DNA of 64,000 bases from Xanthobacteraceae bacterium (GTDB lineage Bacteria; Pseudomonadota; Alphaproteobacteria; Rhizobiales; Xanthobacteraceae). Made by a program: the position numbers and the translations under genes. The DNA lies in contig JAQSWY010000011.1 in the NCBI GenBank assembly GCA_029266425.1, forward strand, positions 165,668 through 229,667, in the 5' to 3' direction. The notes beneath the pieces are model-generated. The model saw only the letters and a program-made list of their open reading frames with translations. It made no database searches and was not told the origin of the DNA. How positions within the stretch are numbered: position 1 is the first letter of the stretch; every line of letters begins with the position of its first letter. Positions 17,318-29,436 of the stretch are shown one piece after another.

Positions 17318-17938
17318 ATGAATTTGAGCCCCCGCGAAAAGGACAAGCTGCTGGTCGCCATGGCCGCTATGGTGGCGCGCCGCCGGCTGGAGCGGGGCGT
17401 GAAGCTCAACCACCCGGAGGCGATCGCGCTGATCACCGATGTCGTCATCGAGGGTGCGCGCGACGGCCGAAGCGTCGCCGAGCTGATGAGCCTGGGGGCG
17501 ACCGTGCTGACCGCCGCGCAGGTGATGCCCGGCGTCGCCGAGATGATCCACGACGTGCAGGTCGAGGCGACCTTTCCTGACGGCACCAAGCTGGTGACGG
17601 TGCACGAGCCGATCCGCGGCGCCCACGCCGCCACTGTGCCCGGCGAATTGCTGCTGGAGGAGGGCGAGGTCGAGCTGCTCGCCGGTCGCGAGGTTATCGC
17701 GCTCACCGTCGCCAATACCGGCGACCGGCCGATCCAGGTCGGCAGCCATTACCACTTCTTCGAGACCAATCCGGCTCTGCGCTTCGAGCGGGAGAAGGCC
17801 CGCGGCATGCGCCTCGCCATCCCCTCCGGCACCGCGGTGCGCTTCGAGCCCGGGCAGTCGCGCGAGGTAAGGCTGGTGGCGCTCGCCGGCAAGCGCGAGG
17901 TCTATGGCTTCCGGCAGGATGTGATGGGGAAGCTTTGA
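17318..17938 (+). CDS. ureAB: Fused urease gamma/beta subunit (UreA-UreB)
   Basis: A 206-residue fusion of urease gamma (about residues 1-100) and beta (about 104-206) subunits in one frame with no stop between them. The gamma part begins [18 protein letters not shown] and contains [17 protein letters not shown] and [21 protein letters not shown]; the beta part has [34 protein letters not shown] and [21 protein letters not shown] sequence. Most bacteria keep these separate; fusions are known in Helicobacter (there called UreA) and sporadically elsewhere. The start at 17318 fits the gamma N-terminus and the upstream CCGGAGA ribosome site. Confidence 0.93.
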   Translation: MNLSPREKDKLLVAMAAMVARRRLERGVKLNHPEAIALITDVVIEGARDGRSVAELMSLGATVLTAAQVMPGVAEMIHDVQVEATFPDGTKLVTVHEPIRGAHAATVPGELLLEEGEVELLAGREVIALTVANTGDRPIQVGSHYHFFETNPALRFEREKARGMRLAIPSGTAVRFEPGQSREVRLVALAGKREVYGFRQDVMGKL

Positions 17939-17993
17939 GTTGCCTTGCGGTCGGGGAAGGTAAGGCATATCGTTATGGTAAGGAGATTATGTC

Positions 17994-18290
17994 ATGCCTT
18001 ACGAGACCGACATCACCCTCACCAGCAAAGGCCAGTTCACCTTGCCGGCCGAATTGCGCAAGCGCTGGAACATGAAGGCCGGCGACAAGCTCCATGTTGT
18101 CCTGCGCGATGACGGCACTGCGGTCGTGGCACCGCGCCAGCCTAAGCGGTTTCTCGACTGGGCTCGGTCGATCAAGCCGGTAAAGCTGGACGAGCCATTG
18201 ACGGACGCCGAGATCGACGAGGCCATCGGCCGGGCCATAGCCGAGGACTATGCCGAGAGCGAGCGCCGCAGCGGGGGGCGCAAGAAGTGA
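17994..18290 (+). CDS. AbrB/VapB-type antitoxin
   Basis: A 98-residue protein with an N-terminal swapped-hairpin AbrB (SpoVT/MazE-like) DNA-binding domain: LTSKGQFTLPAELRKRWNMKAGDKLHVVLRDDGT. The C-terminal half is acidic and helical, suited to wrapping a toxin. It overlaps the following PIN-domain gene by 4 bases (GTGA), the classic layout of a type II toxin-antitoxin pair. AAGGAGATTATGTC supplies a strong ribosome site. Such antitoxins repress their own promoter. It is inserted between ureAB and ureC. Confidence 0.88.
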   Translation: MPYETDITLTSKGQFTLPAELRKRWNMKAGDKLHVVLRDDGTAVVAPRQPKRFLDWARSIKPVKLDEPLTDAEIDEAIGRAIAEDYAESERRSGGRKK

Positions 18291-18685
18291 TCGGCATCGA
18301 CACGAATGTTCTCGTGCGACTGCTCGTGCGTGACGATACGGACCAGGCGGATGCGGCCCTGGCGGCGATCGGCGCCTATGGCGCGGCGGGCCATCGCATC
18401 GTGCTCAATGCGATCAACCTTGCCGAGCTCGCCTGGGTGCTGCGCTCCCGCTTCGGCTTCGGCAAGCCGCAAATCCTGGAAAAGCTCATGCAGTTGCTCG
18501 ACCAGGACGACGTGCTGGCTGTTCCGGAACGGGCCTTGCATCGCGCTGTCGCCGCCTGGGCCGAGGGGGGCGCCGGCCTGGCGGACTATCTCATCGCCGA
18601 GCTGAATGCCGAATATGACTGCGCCGCCACGCTCACCTTCGACCGCGAAGCGGCGAAGCACCCTGCCTGCGAATTGATCTCCTGA
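18287..18685 (+). CDS. VapC-type PIN-domain ribonuclease toxin
   Basis: A 132-residue PIN-domain protein starting with GTG. The acidic metal-binding residues are seen in [16 protein letters not shown] near the N-terminus, in the central [13 protein letters not shown] (Glu), and in [27 protein letters not shown] (Asp residues). These proteins cleave RNA, often tRNA, when freed from the antitoxin. The pair sits in the same orientation as the urease genes, so it will be transcribed with them unless it has its own promoter. Confidence 0.88.
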   Translation: MIGIDTNVLVRLLVRDDTDQADAALAAIGAYGAAGHRIVLNAINLAELAWVLRSRFGFGKPQILEKLMQLLDQDDVLAVPERALHRAVAAWAEGGAGLADYLIAELNAEYDCAATLTFDREAAKHPACELIS

Positions 18686-18698
18686 TCGGATTGCCGTC

Positions 18699-20408
<1,710 letters not shown>

Positions 20409-20447
20409 GTGAATGCGGGGCATCGCGACCGAGCAGGAGTTCCGCCC

Positions 20448-21137
20448 ATGATCCGCGCCAATGAGGTTCTTCCCGCCGGCACCTGGGATGCGGCCACCGC
20501 CGCGGACCGTGTAGTCCTGCCGCATGATGGCCGCCACCGCCGCCGCATCGCCATGCGCGGGCAGGGCGATGTCGTCTTCCTTTTGGACCTCACTGAAGCG
20601 ACGCATCTGAAGGATGGCGACGGCCTCAAGCTCGATGACGGCCGCGTCATTGCCGTGGTTGCGGCCGAGGAGCCGGTGGCGGAGATCGTCGCTCGTGACC
20701 CCCACCATCTCGCGCGCCTCGCCTGGCACCTCGGCAACCGTCATGTAGCGGCGGAACTCCTGGCCGACCGCATCCGCATCGCCCGCGACAGCGTGCTGGA
20801 GGAGATGGCGCGCGGCCTCGGCGCCACCGTGTCCGTCGTGGAAGCCGCGTTCGAGCCCGAGGGCGGCGCCTATGAGGCGGCCGAAGCCCACGGTCACGAA
20901 CATCACGCACACGACCACCATGCCCACGATCATCATGAGCACGGCGAAGCTTGCGGCTGCGGGCATGATCACCACGATCACGGGCATCACGACCATGATC
21001 ATCATCATGGGCATGATCACGACCATCATCATGGCCATGAGCCCGCCCGCGATGTGATTCATGTCCACGATCACGCGCACGACCACGACGATCATCACGG
21101 CCACGATCATAGCCACCATGCCCACCGGCACGGCTGA
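20448..21137 (+). CDS. ureE: Urease accessory protein UreE with extended His-rich tail
   Basis: A 229-residue nickel metallochaperone. The N-terminal domain (PHDGRHRRRIAM, VFLLDLTEATHLKDGDGLKLDDGR) and the metal-binding C-terminal domain (HLARLAWHLGNRHVAAELL) are intact. From about residue 146 follows a tail of roughly 80 residues made largely of His, Asp and Gly, with a CGCGH cluster, longer than most UreE tails; such tails store or buffer several nickel ions. The start MIRANEVLPAG follows GCAGGAGT. The last 20 bases overlap ureF, so the tail-coding DNA also carries the ureF start. Confidence 0.93.
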   Translation: MIRANEVLPAGTWDAATAADRVVLPHDGRHRRRIAMRGQGDVVFLLDLTEATHLKDGDGLKLDDGRVIAVVAAEEPVAEIVARDPHHLARLAWHLGNRHVAAELLADRIRIARDSVLEEMARGLGATVSVVEAAFEPEGGAYEAAEAHGHEHHAHDHHAHDHHEHGEACGCGHDHHDHGHHDHDHHHGHDHDHHHGHEPARDVIHVHDHAHDHDDHHGHDHSHHAHRHG

Positions 21138-21813
21138 GACGCCCGACCTGCTGCCGCTGCTGGTCTGGCTCTCGCCGGCTTATCCGGTCGGCGCTTTCGC
21201 TTATTCCCACGGCCTCGAATGGGCGGTGGAGACCGGCGACATTCGCGACGCCGAGACGCTGAAGGACTGGGTCGCCGACCTGATCCGTCATGGCGGCCCG
21301 TTCTGCGATGCGGTGCTGCTCGCCCATGCATGGCGTGCGTTGCATTCCGGCTCCGACGCGGATTTGCGCGAAGTAGCTGAACTCGCGGCGGCCTTCGCGC
21401 CCTCGCGCGAGCGGCAGATGGAGACGCTGAACCAGGGTGACGCCTTCATGACCGCGACCCGCGCCGCCTGGCCGGCCCCGAGGCTCGACCGGCTGGCGGC
21501 GGCGTGGGACGGGCGTGTCGCCTATCCGGTGGCGGTCGGCGTCACGGCCGCGGCACATGGCCTGCCGCTTGCCTCGACGCTCTCGGCTTTCCTCACCGCG
21601 GTGGCGGCCAATCTGGTCTCGGCGGCGGTGCGGCTGGTGCCGCTCGGCCAGACCGACGGGAACCGCGTGCTGGCCGGCCTCGTCATCGAAGTGCGGGCGG
21701 CGGCGGAAACGGCGACGACCGTACCGCTCGATGCGGTCGCCGGCGCCACCTTGCGCTCCGACATCGCCTCGATGCGCCACGAGACGCAATATACGAGACT
21801 GTTCCGAAGCTGA
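21118..21813 (+). CDS. ureF: Urease accessory protein UreF
   Basis: A 231-residue all-helical chaperone. [32 protein letters not shown] is the diagnostic N-terminus, and the C-terminus holds [21 protein letters not shown], the conserved end of UreF. It bridges UreD-urease and UreG, and gates nickel delivery. The ATG at 21118 is preferred to 21061, because the earlier start would add residues encoded only by the His-tail DNA of ureE. Confidence 0.93.
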   Translation: MPTGTAETPDLLPLLVWLSPAYPVGAFAYSHGLEWAVETGDIRDAETLKDWVADLIRHGGPFCDAVLLAHAWRALHSGSDADLREVAELAAAFAPSRERQMETLNQGDAFMTATRAAWPAPRLDRLAAAWDGRVAYPVAVGVTAAAHGLPLASTLSAFLTAVAANLVSAAVRLVPLGQTDGNRVLAGLVIEVRAAAETATTVPLDAVAGATLRSDIASMRHETQYTRLFRS

Positions 21814-21829
21814 GCGGAAGGAGAGAGCG

Positions 21830-22492
21830 ATGGAGACGAGCGGACCGCTCAGGGTGGGTATCGGCGGGCCGGTGGGCTCTGGCAAGACTGCCCTGATGGA
21901 AGCGCTGTGCCGGGTCTTCCGCGAGCGCTACGATCTCTGCGCCATCACTAACGACATCTACACCAAGGAGGATGCCGAGATCCTCACCCGCGCGGGAGCG
22001 CTGCCCGCCGAGCGCATCATGGGGGTGGAGACCGGCGGCTGCCCGCACACCGCGATCCGCGAGGACGCCTCGGCGAACCTCGCGGCGATCGCGGACATGC
22101 GCGCGCGCTTCCCGAAGCTCGACCTGATCCTCATAGAATCCGGCGGCGACAATCTCGCCGCCACCTTCTCGCCCGAGCTCGCCGACATCACCATCTACGT
22201 GATCGACGTCTCCGCGGGGGAGAAGATCCCACGCAAGGGCGGTCCCGGCATCACCCGCTCGGACCTTCTCGTCATCAACAAGATCGACCTCGCGCCCTAT
22301 GTCGGTGCCTCGCTCGAGGTGATGGATCGGGACTCGCAGCGCATGCGCGGCCGCCGGCCTTATGTCTTCGCCAATGTGCGGGCGGGCAAGGGCGTCGAAG
22401 AGGTGGCGCGCTTCATCGAGGAGGCCGGCGGGCTGGTGCCGGCCGCGCCGGCGCCGCACCGCGAAGACAGGCCGGCTTTCGCCGGAATCTGA
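21830..22492 (+). CDS. ureG: Urease accessory GTPase UreG
   Basis: A 220-residue SIMIBI-class GTPase. P-loop [29 protein letters not shown], the nickel-binding Cys-Pro-His in [12 protein letters not shown], the [17 protein letters not shown] motif and the guanine-recognition [11 protein letters not shown] are all present. It hydrolyses GTP to load nickel into urease. The frame stays open for over 100 codons upstream, but the protein family and the GGAAGGAGAG ribosome site fix the start at 21830. Confidence 0.96.
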   Translation: METSGPLRVGIGGPVGSGKTALMEALCRVFRERYDLCAITNDIYTKEDAEILTRAGALPAERIMGVETGGCPHTAIREDASANLAAIADMRARFPKLDLILIESGGDNLAATFSPELADITIYVIDVSAGEKIPRKGGPGITRSDLLVINKIDLAPYVGASLEVMDRDSQRMRGRRPYVFANVRAGKGVEEVARFIEEAGGLVPAAPAPHREDRPAFAGI

Positions 22493-22502
22493 CAAGAGTA
22501 AC

Positions 22503-22532
22503 AAGGTACCCGCACGTTTCGGCGGGCACCTT
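22503..22532 (+). terminator. Hairpin ending the urea/urease operon
   Basis: AAGGTACCCGC and GCGGGCACCTT are near-perfect complements around a short loop (one A:C mismatch). It starts 11 bases after the ureG stop. Only two T residues end the stem, so termination efficiency is uncertain. Confidence 0.55.
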
Positions 22533-22678
22533 CACACCACATTCACTAAGGATGCAAAGCGGGCATTAAGAGCCGCAAGGTAAATTGGGATTGCGCGTTT
22601 CGATATGGCATCAAGACGACGCGCGGGGTGAGGACTGACTACGCGCCTCGAACTTCGCCGACCGGGAAAACATATTCG

Positions 22679-24994
22679 ATGGCCTATCCGGTACCGGAGA
22701 ACGAAGCTGAGAGGTTGGCGGAACTCTACGCCCTCGACATCCTCAATGCCTGCCTGGCGCCCTCGATGGACGGCATCTGCGCGATCGCCTGCGAGGCGCT
22801 GGGCGCGACTTCGGCCTGCGTCGGCATTCTCGACCGCGACCGGCAATGGTTCAAGGCGACCTGCGGCATCGGCCTCGCCATTGACGGCACCTCGCGAGAG
22901 GATTCCTTCAGCACCTGGACCATCCTGTCCGACGATGTCCTGGTCGTGCCGGACACCACGGCGGATCCGCGCTTCCGCGCCAATGCCTATGTCACCGGTG
23001 CCCCGCATATTCGCTTCTATGCCGGAGCCCCGGTTGCGGTGCGGCCGGGTCTCAACATCGGCGCGCTCTGCATTTTCGGGCCGGAGCCCCGTGAGTTGAC
23101 GCCGGGCGAGGTGGAGATGGTGCGCCATCTGGCCGCGATCGTCGCCGACCAGATCCGCCTGCACGAGGCGACGCGGAGCGCCAATAGCGAGCTGGAGCAC
23201 CGCCGCACCAGCCAGAACCTGCTGGAGCATCAGAGCCGCGAGCTGTGGCGGCGCCAGACGCTGCTGGCGCAGACCGAGCGCCTCGCCAAGGTCGGCGGTT
23301 GGGAATACGACGTCGCCGGCAGCAAGCTGACCTGGTCGGACGGCATCTACCGCATCTATGGCATGACCGCGGGGCGCGAGCCTTCGCAGGACCTCGCCAT
23401 GTCGCACTTCCCGAGCGAGGCGCGCGGCCAGTTCCAGCGGCGTTTCGAAACGTCACTGCGCACCGGCGAGTCCTTCGAGATGGAGCTGCCCTTCATCGAT
23501 GCGCAGGGCCGCCATCGCATGGTGCGAAAGAGCTGTGACATCGAGCGCGATGGCGAGGTCGCGGTGCGCGCCTTCGGCATCCTGCAGGACGTCACCGAGC
23601 AGAAGGAAGCCGAGCAGCGCATGTGGCACATGGCCAATCATGATGCGCTGACCGACCTGCCCAATCGCGGCCTGATGCGCGACCGTCTTGACGTCGCGCT
23701 GCGCCGCGCCCGCCGCGCCGGCTGTCATGTGGTGCTGCTGCTGATCGATCTCGACCAATTCAAGGACGTCAATGATTCGCTCGGCCACGATGCCGGCGAC
23801 GCGCTGCTGATCGAGGCGGCGCGGCGGCTGATCGAATGCGTGCGCGAGGTCGACACCGTCGCCCGGCTCGGCGGCGACGAGTTCGTGGTGGTGCTCGACC
23901 GCGTCACCAGCGCGGCGGAGGGCCTGGAGGTCGCCGACCGCATCCTCGAAGCGCTGCGCGAGCCCTTCGTCTATCGGCGCGGCAAGCTGTCCTGCCGCGG
24001 CAGCATCGGCTTCGCCATGGCCCCCGAGCACGGCACCGATCCGCAGGAACTGCTCAAGAATGCCGACATCGCGCTCTATCGCGCCAAGGCCGCCGGTCGC
24101 GGTATCGCCGTGCAATATGACGTCGCCATGCGCGAGGCGACGGAGACCCGCGTCCAGCTCAATGGCCGCGTCCGCATGGGGCTGGAGAATGGCGAGTTCC
24201 TGCCCTACTACCAGCCGAAGATCTCGCTGCGCACCGGGTCCATCATCGGCTTCGAAGCGCTGCTGCGCTGGCGCCATCCGCGCAAGGGGCTGCTCGGCCC
24301 CGACGATTTCGCGGGCGTGTTCGAGGAAACCGACCTTGCCATCGCCATCGGCGCCCGGGTCGTGGATATCGCGGTGAGCGACATGCGCGAATGGCTGGAC
24401 GCCGGCCATGAATTCGGCCGCGTCGCCATCAATGTCACCTCTGCCGAATTCGCCCGCGGCGAACTCGCCGAACGCCTGCTTGACGCGCTCGCCGACAAGG
24501 GCGTGCCGCCCGAGCGCCTCGTCATCGAGGTGACGGAGAGCGTGTTCCTCGGCCGCGGCATCGAGGCGGTGCATCACAGCCTTTCCAAGCTGCACCATGC
24601 CGGCGTCCTGATCGCGCTCGACGATTTCGGCACCGGTTATGCTTCGCTGACCCATCTCAAGCAGTTCCCGGTCGATCGCATCAAGATCGACCGCTCCTTC
24701 ATCCGGGACATCGAGCGCGACGCCGACGACGCCGCGATCGTCCGCGCCGTGGTCAATCTCGGACACAGCCTCGGCATCAAGACCACGGCCGAGGGCGTGG
24801 AGACGATCTCGCAGGCGGCATTTTTGAGGATGAACGGCTGCGATTTCGCGCAAGGGTTCCTGTTCTCCAAGGCGCTGCCCGCGACCCGCGTGCCGTGGCT
24901 GCTGCGCAACTGGACGCCCGGGCGCTGGTCCGGCCTCGGTTTCCCGCTGGTGGGCGGCGCCGACCTGATGCACGAGGACGCGCAGGGAGCTTGA
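22679..24994 (+). CDS. GAF-PAS-GGDEF-EAL cyclic-di-GMP protein
   Basis: A 771-residue cytoplasmic signalling protein with no membrane segment. Order: GAF (about 20-165, beginning NEAERLAELYALDILN), a coiled linker, PAS (about 205-305, GGWEYDVAGSKLTWSD), GGDEF (about 320-480, RLGGDEFVVVLDR intact), EAL (about 500-745, GFEALLRWRHP, EVTESVF and DDFGTGYASLTHLK intact). Both catalytic motifs look active, so it may make and break cyclic-di-GMP, with GAF and PAS sensing small ligands or redox state. A GTG at 22628 would add 17 residues with no domain content; the ATG is preferred. Confidence 0.9.
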   Translation: MAYPVPENEAERLAELYALDILNACLAPSMDGICAIACEALGATSACVGILDRDRQWFKATCGIGLAIDGTSREDSFSTWTILSDDVLVVPDTTADPRFRANAYVTGAPHIRFYAGAPVAVRPGLNIGALCIFGPEPRELTPGEVEMVRHLAAIVADQIRLHEATRSANSELEHRRTSQNLLEHQSRELWRRQTLLAQTERLAKVGGWEYDVAGSKLTWSDGIYRIYGMTAGREPSQDLAMSHFPSEARGQFQRRFETSLRTGESFEMELPFIDAQGRHRMVRKSCDIERDGEVAVRAFGILQDVTEQKEAEQRMWHMANHDALTDLPNRGLMRDRLDVALRRARRAGCHVVLLLIDLDQFKDVNDSLGHDAGDALLIEAARRLIECVREVDTVARLGGDEFVVVLDRVTSAAEGLEVADRILEALREPFVYRRGKLSCRGSIGFAMAPEHGTDPQELLKNADIALYRAKAAGRGIAVQYDVAMREATETRVQLNGRVRMGLENGEFLPYYQPKISLRTGSIIGFEALLRWRHPRKGLLGPDDFAGVFEETDLAIAIGARVVDIAVSDMREWLDAGHEFGRVAINVTSAEFARGELAERLLDALADKGVPPERLVIEVTESVFLGRGIEAVHHSLSKLHHAGVLIALDDFGTGYASLTHLKQFPVDRIKIDRSFIRDIERDADDAAIVRAVVNLGHSLGIKTTAEGVETISQAAFLRMNGCDFAQGFLFSKALPATRVPWLLRNWTPGRWSGLGFPLVGGADLMHEDAQGA

Positions 24995-24997
24995 AAT

Positions 24998-25891
24998 TCA
25001 ACCCCGGTAGCGAAGCGCCTCGACCACTACGGCGAAAGCCGGCGAGGACTGGCGCCGGCCCGGATAATAGAGGTGATAGCCGGAGAAGGGCTCGCACCAT
25101 TCCTCGAGCAGGCGCACGAGGCGTCCTTCCTCGACATAGGGTAGCACCACATTCTCGGGCATATAGGCGAGCCCCAGCCCCGCGAGGGCGGCATTCAGCC
25201 TGAGCGCGAGAGTGTTGAACACCAGTTGTCCCTCGACGCGCACCTTCAGTTCGTGCCCGTCCTTCTCGAACTCCCAGGCATAGAGCCCGCCATAGGTCGG
25301 CAGCCGCAGATTGATGCAGCTGTGACTGGTCAGATCCTGCGGGGAGAGCGGAGCCGGCCGGTTCTCCAGATAGGCGGGGGCACCCACGACGGCCATGCGC
25401 ATGTCCGGTCCGATGCGCAGCGCGATCATGTCCCGCGCAACCTGCTCGCCAAGGCGGACTCCCGCATCAAAGCCTTCCGCCGCAATGTCGACGAAGCCGT
25501 AATTGACGATGATCTCGATCTTGATGTCCGGATAATCCAGCAGCACCCTTTCCAAGGCCGGCAAGAGGATCGTATCAGCGGCGTGCTCGCCCGCGGTGAT
25601 GCGGATCGTCCCCGCGGGCTTGTCCCGCAGTTCGCCCAGAGCTGCGAGTTCGGCCTCGATCTCCTCGAAACGCGGGCCGAGGCCCTTGAGCAGGCGCTCT
25701 CCCGCGTCGGTCGGCGACACGCTGCGGGTGGTGCGCGTCAAAAGCCTCAGTCCGAGCTGCTCCTCGAGGCGCCGGATGGTGTGGCTGAGGGCCGATTGCG
25801 AGGTGCCGAGCTTCGCCGCGGCGCGGGTGAAGCTCCTTTCCTTGGCGACGGTCAGGAATGCCGCCACGTCTGCCAGCTCTTCGCGTCGCAT
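24998..25891 (-). CDS. LysR-family transcriptional regulator
   Basis: A 297-residue LysR regulator: winged helix at the N-terminus (EELADVAAFLTVAKERSFTRAAAKLGTSQSALSHTIRRLEEQLG) and a periplasmic-binding-like effector domain starting near residue 90 (AGTIRITAGEHAADTILLP). It is transcribed away from the CMD-cupin/AKR/SDR genes across a gap of about 170 bases, the classic arrangement for LysR control of the divergent operon. Subfamily and effector are unknown. Its 3' end lies 3 bases from the end of the GGDEF-EAL gene. Confidence 0.9.
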   Translation of the reverse strand: MRREELADVAAFLTVAKERSFTRAAAKLGTSQSALSHTIRRLEEQLGLRLLTRTTRSVSPTDAGERLLKGLGPRFEEIEAELAALGELRDKPAGTIRITAGEHAADTILLPALERVLLDYPDIKIEIIVNYGFVDIAAEGFDAGVRLGEQVARDMIALRIGPDMRMAVVGAPAYLENRPAPLSPQDLTSHSCINLRLPTYGGLYAWEFEKDGHELKVRVEGQLVFNTLALRLNAALAGLGLAYMPENVVLPYVEEGRLVRLLEEWCEPFSGYHLYYPGRRQSSPAFAVVVEALRYRG

Positions 25892-26063
25892 TCATGAAGC
25901 TCCGATATAAGTTCATGCCACATTTAGCGTCTATTCACTAAAGCCGGCACGCCCTATTTTTTACCGACAGGCTTCTTCCTCGCGCAGCCGGATGGGACGC
26001 GCGTCAGCTGGCTCTTTCGCGGCCCGGTGCCGGGAATTGCCTAGGAAACCAGAGAGTGGATCG

Positions 26064-28341
<2,278 letters not shown>

Positions 28342-28379
28342 GTCACCGGTGGCGCTCCAAACGACGGGATCGATGACTC

Positions 28380-29120
28380 ATGACAGAAGGGATCAAGGAC
28401 AAGGTGATCGTCATCACCGGCGCGAGCAGCGGCTTGGGCGAAGCGGCGGCGCGCCTTCTCGCCGGGGGCGGGGCCAAGCTCATCCTAGGCGCCCGCCGCC
28501 TCGATCGGCTCCAGGCTCTCGCCGGCGAACTGTCGCTCGGCGAGGGCGCGGCCGTCGAGACCGACGTGACGAAGGTCGAACAGGTCAGGCATCTGGTCGA
28601 TCACGCGGTGCGCACCCATGGACGCATCGACGTCATCCTCAACAATGCCGGCCTCATGCCGCACTCGCCGCTGGAACGCGGCAAGGTGGAGGACTGGGAC
28701 CGCATGATCGATGTGAACATCAAGGGCGTGCTCTACGGCATTGCCGCGGTCTTGCCGCACATGACCGCGCAGAAGAGCGGGCACATCATCAATGTGTCCT
28801 CGGTCGCCGGCCACAAGGTGCGGGCCGGCAGCGCGGTCTATGCCGCGACCAAGGCGGCGGTGCGGATGCTGTCCGAAGGGCTGCGCCAGGATGTGAAGCC
28901 ATACAATATCCGGACCACCGTGATCTCGCCGGGTGCCGTGGAATCCGAGCTGCCGCACAGCATCACCGAGGCGGACGTCGCCAAAGGCATCCAGGATTTC
29001 TACGAGGCCACCGCCATTCCGGCGGACAGCTTCGCGCGCGCTGTCGCCTTCGCCATCAGCCAGTCCGACGAGGTCGACATCAATGAGATCCTGTTCCGGC
29101 CCACGCGGCAGGAATTCTGA
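28380..29120 (+). CDS. SDR-family oxidoreductase
   Basis: A 246-residue short-chain dehydrogenase: [16 protein letters not shown] (cofactor), [11 protein letters not shown], the catalytic Ser in INVSSVAGH and Tyr-x-x-x-Lys in YAATKAAV. Overall it resembles the YdfG/serine dehydrogenase-like group. It is the third gene of the LysR-linked set, 38 bases after the aldo/keto reductase. The substrate is not evident. Confidence 0.9.
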   Translation: MTEGIKDKVIVITGASSGLGEAAARLLAGGGAKLILGARRLDRLQALAGELSLGEGAAVETDVTKVEQVRHLVDHAVRTHGRIDVILNNAGLMPHSPLERGKVEDWDRMIDVNIKGVLYGIAAVLPHMTAQKSGHIINVSSVAGHKVRAGSAVYAATKAAVRMLSEGLRQDVKPYNIRTTVISPGAVESELPHSITEADVAKGIQDFYEATAIPADSFARAVAFAISQSDEVDINEILFRPTRQEF

Positions 29121-29173
29121 GGCGGGCGGACCACCTCATCCGGAGAGCCTGGACGCGTAGTTTGCGACGGGTC

Positions 29174-29291
29174 CGTCATGGCCCGGGCCTGTCCCGGCCA
29201 TCCACGGTTGCTCCCGCGTCACGGGTGTGGATCCCCGAGACGAGCCCGAGGATGACAGGTGGTGAATTGTGGCCACGTACTCGGGATGACG
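29174..29291. repeat. Intergenic inverted-repeat element
   Basis: The 316-base gap between the SDR gene and the large secreted protein (29121-29436) holds a rhizobial-type repeat that starts CGTCATGGCC and ends CGGGATGACG, with internal blocks TGTCCCGGCCATCCACGG and TGTGGATCCCCGAGAC that pair imperfectly. A related element lies at 32666-32751. From 29292 to 29436 I see only a leader with GGGGGGAAGG as ribosome site and a GGCGCGCAATAGCGCC-like hairpin. Confidence 0.65.
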
Positions 29292-29436
29292 TTTCGTAGC
29301 TGGCAATTCTGGCCTGCCGCCGCTGCGTCAACCGAACACCTCACGCTGCGTCCGCATTATTTACCTTGATTGGCGCTGAGGCTCGCGCCACAAAACGGTA
29401 TTGGGCGCGCAATAGCGCCGCTTCCGGGGGGAAGGC

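Noticed and set aside
20885..21130. CRISPR-like or satellite repeat
   Set aside because: The CAT/GAT/CAC repetition is codon repetition of the His/Asp tail of UreE, without spacers or constant unit length.
21515..21829. A 105-residue extension before UreG
   Set aside because: It is the shadow of ureF in another frame; the P-loop-proximal start at 21830 has a strong ribosome site and the standard UreG length.
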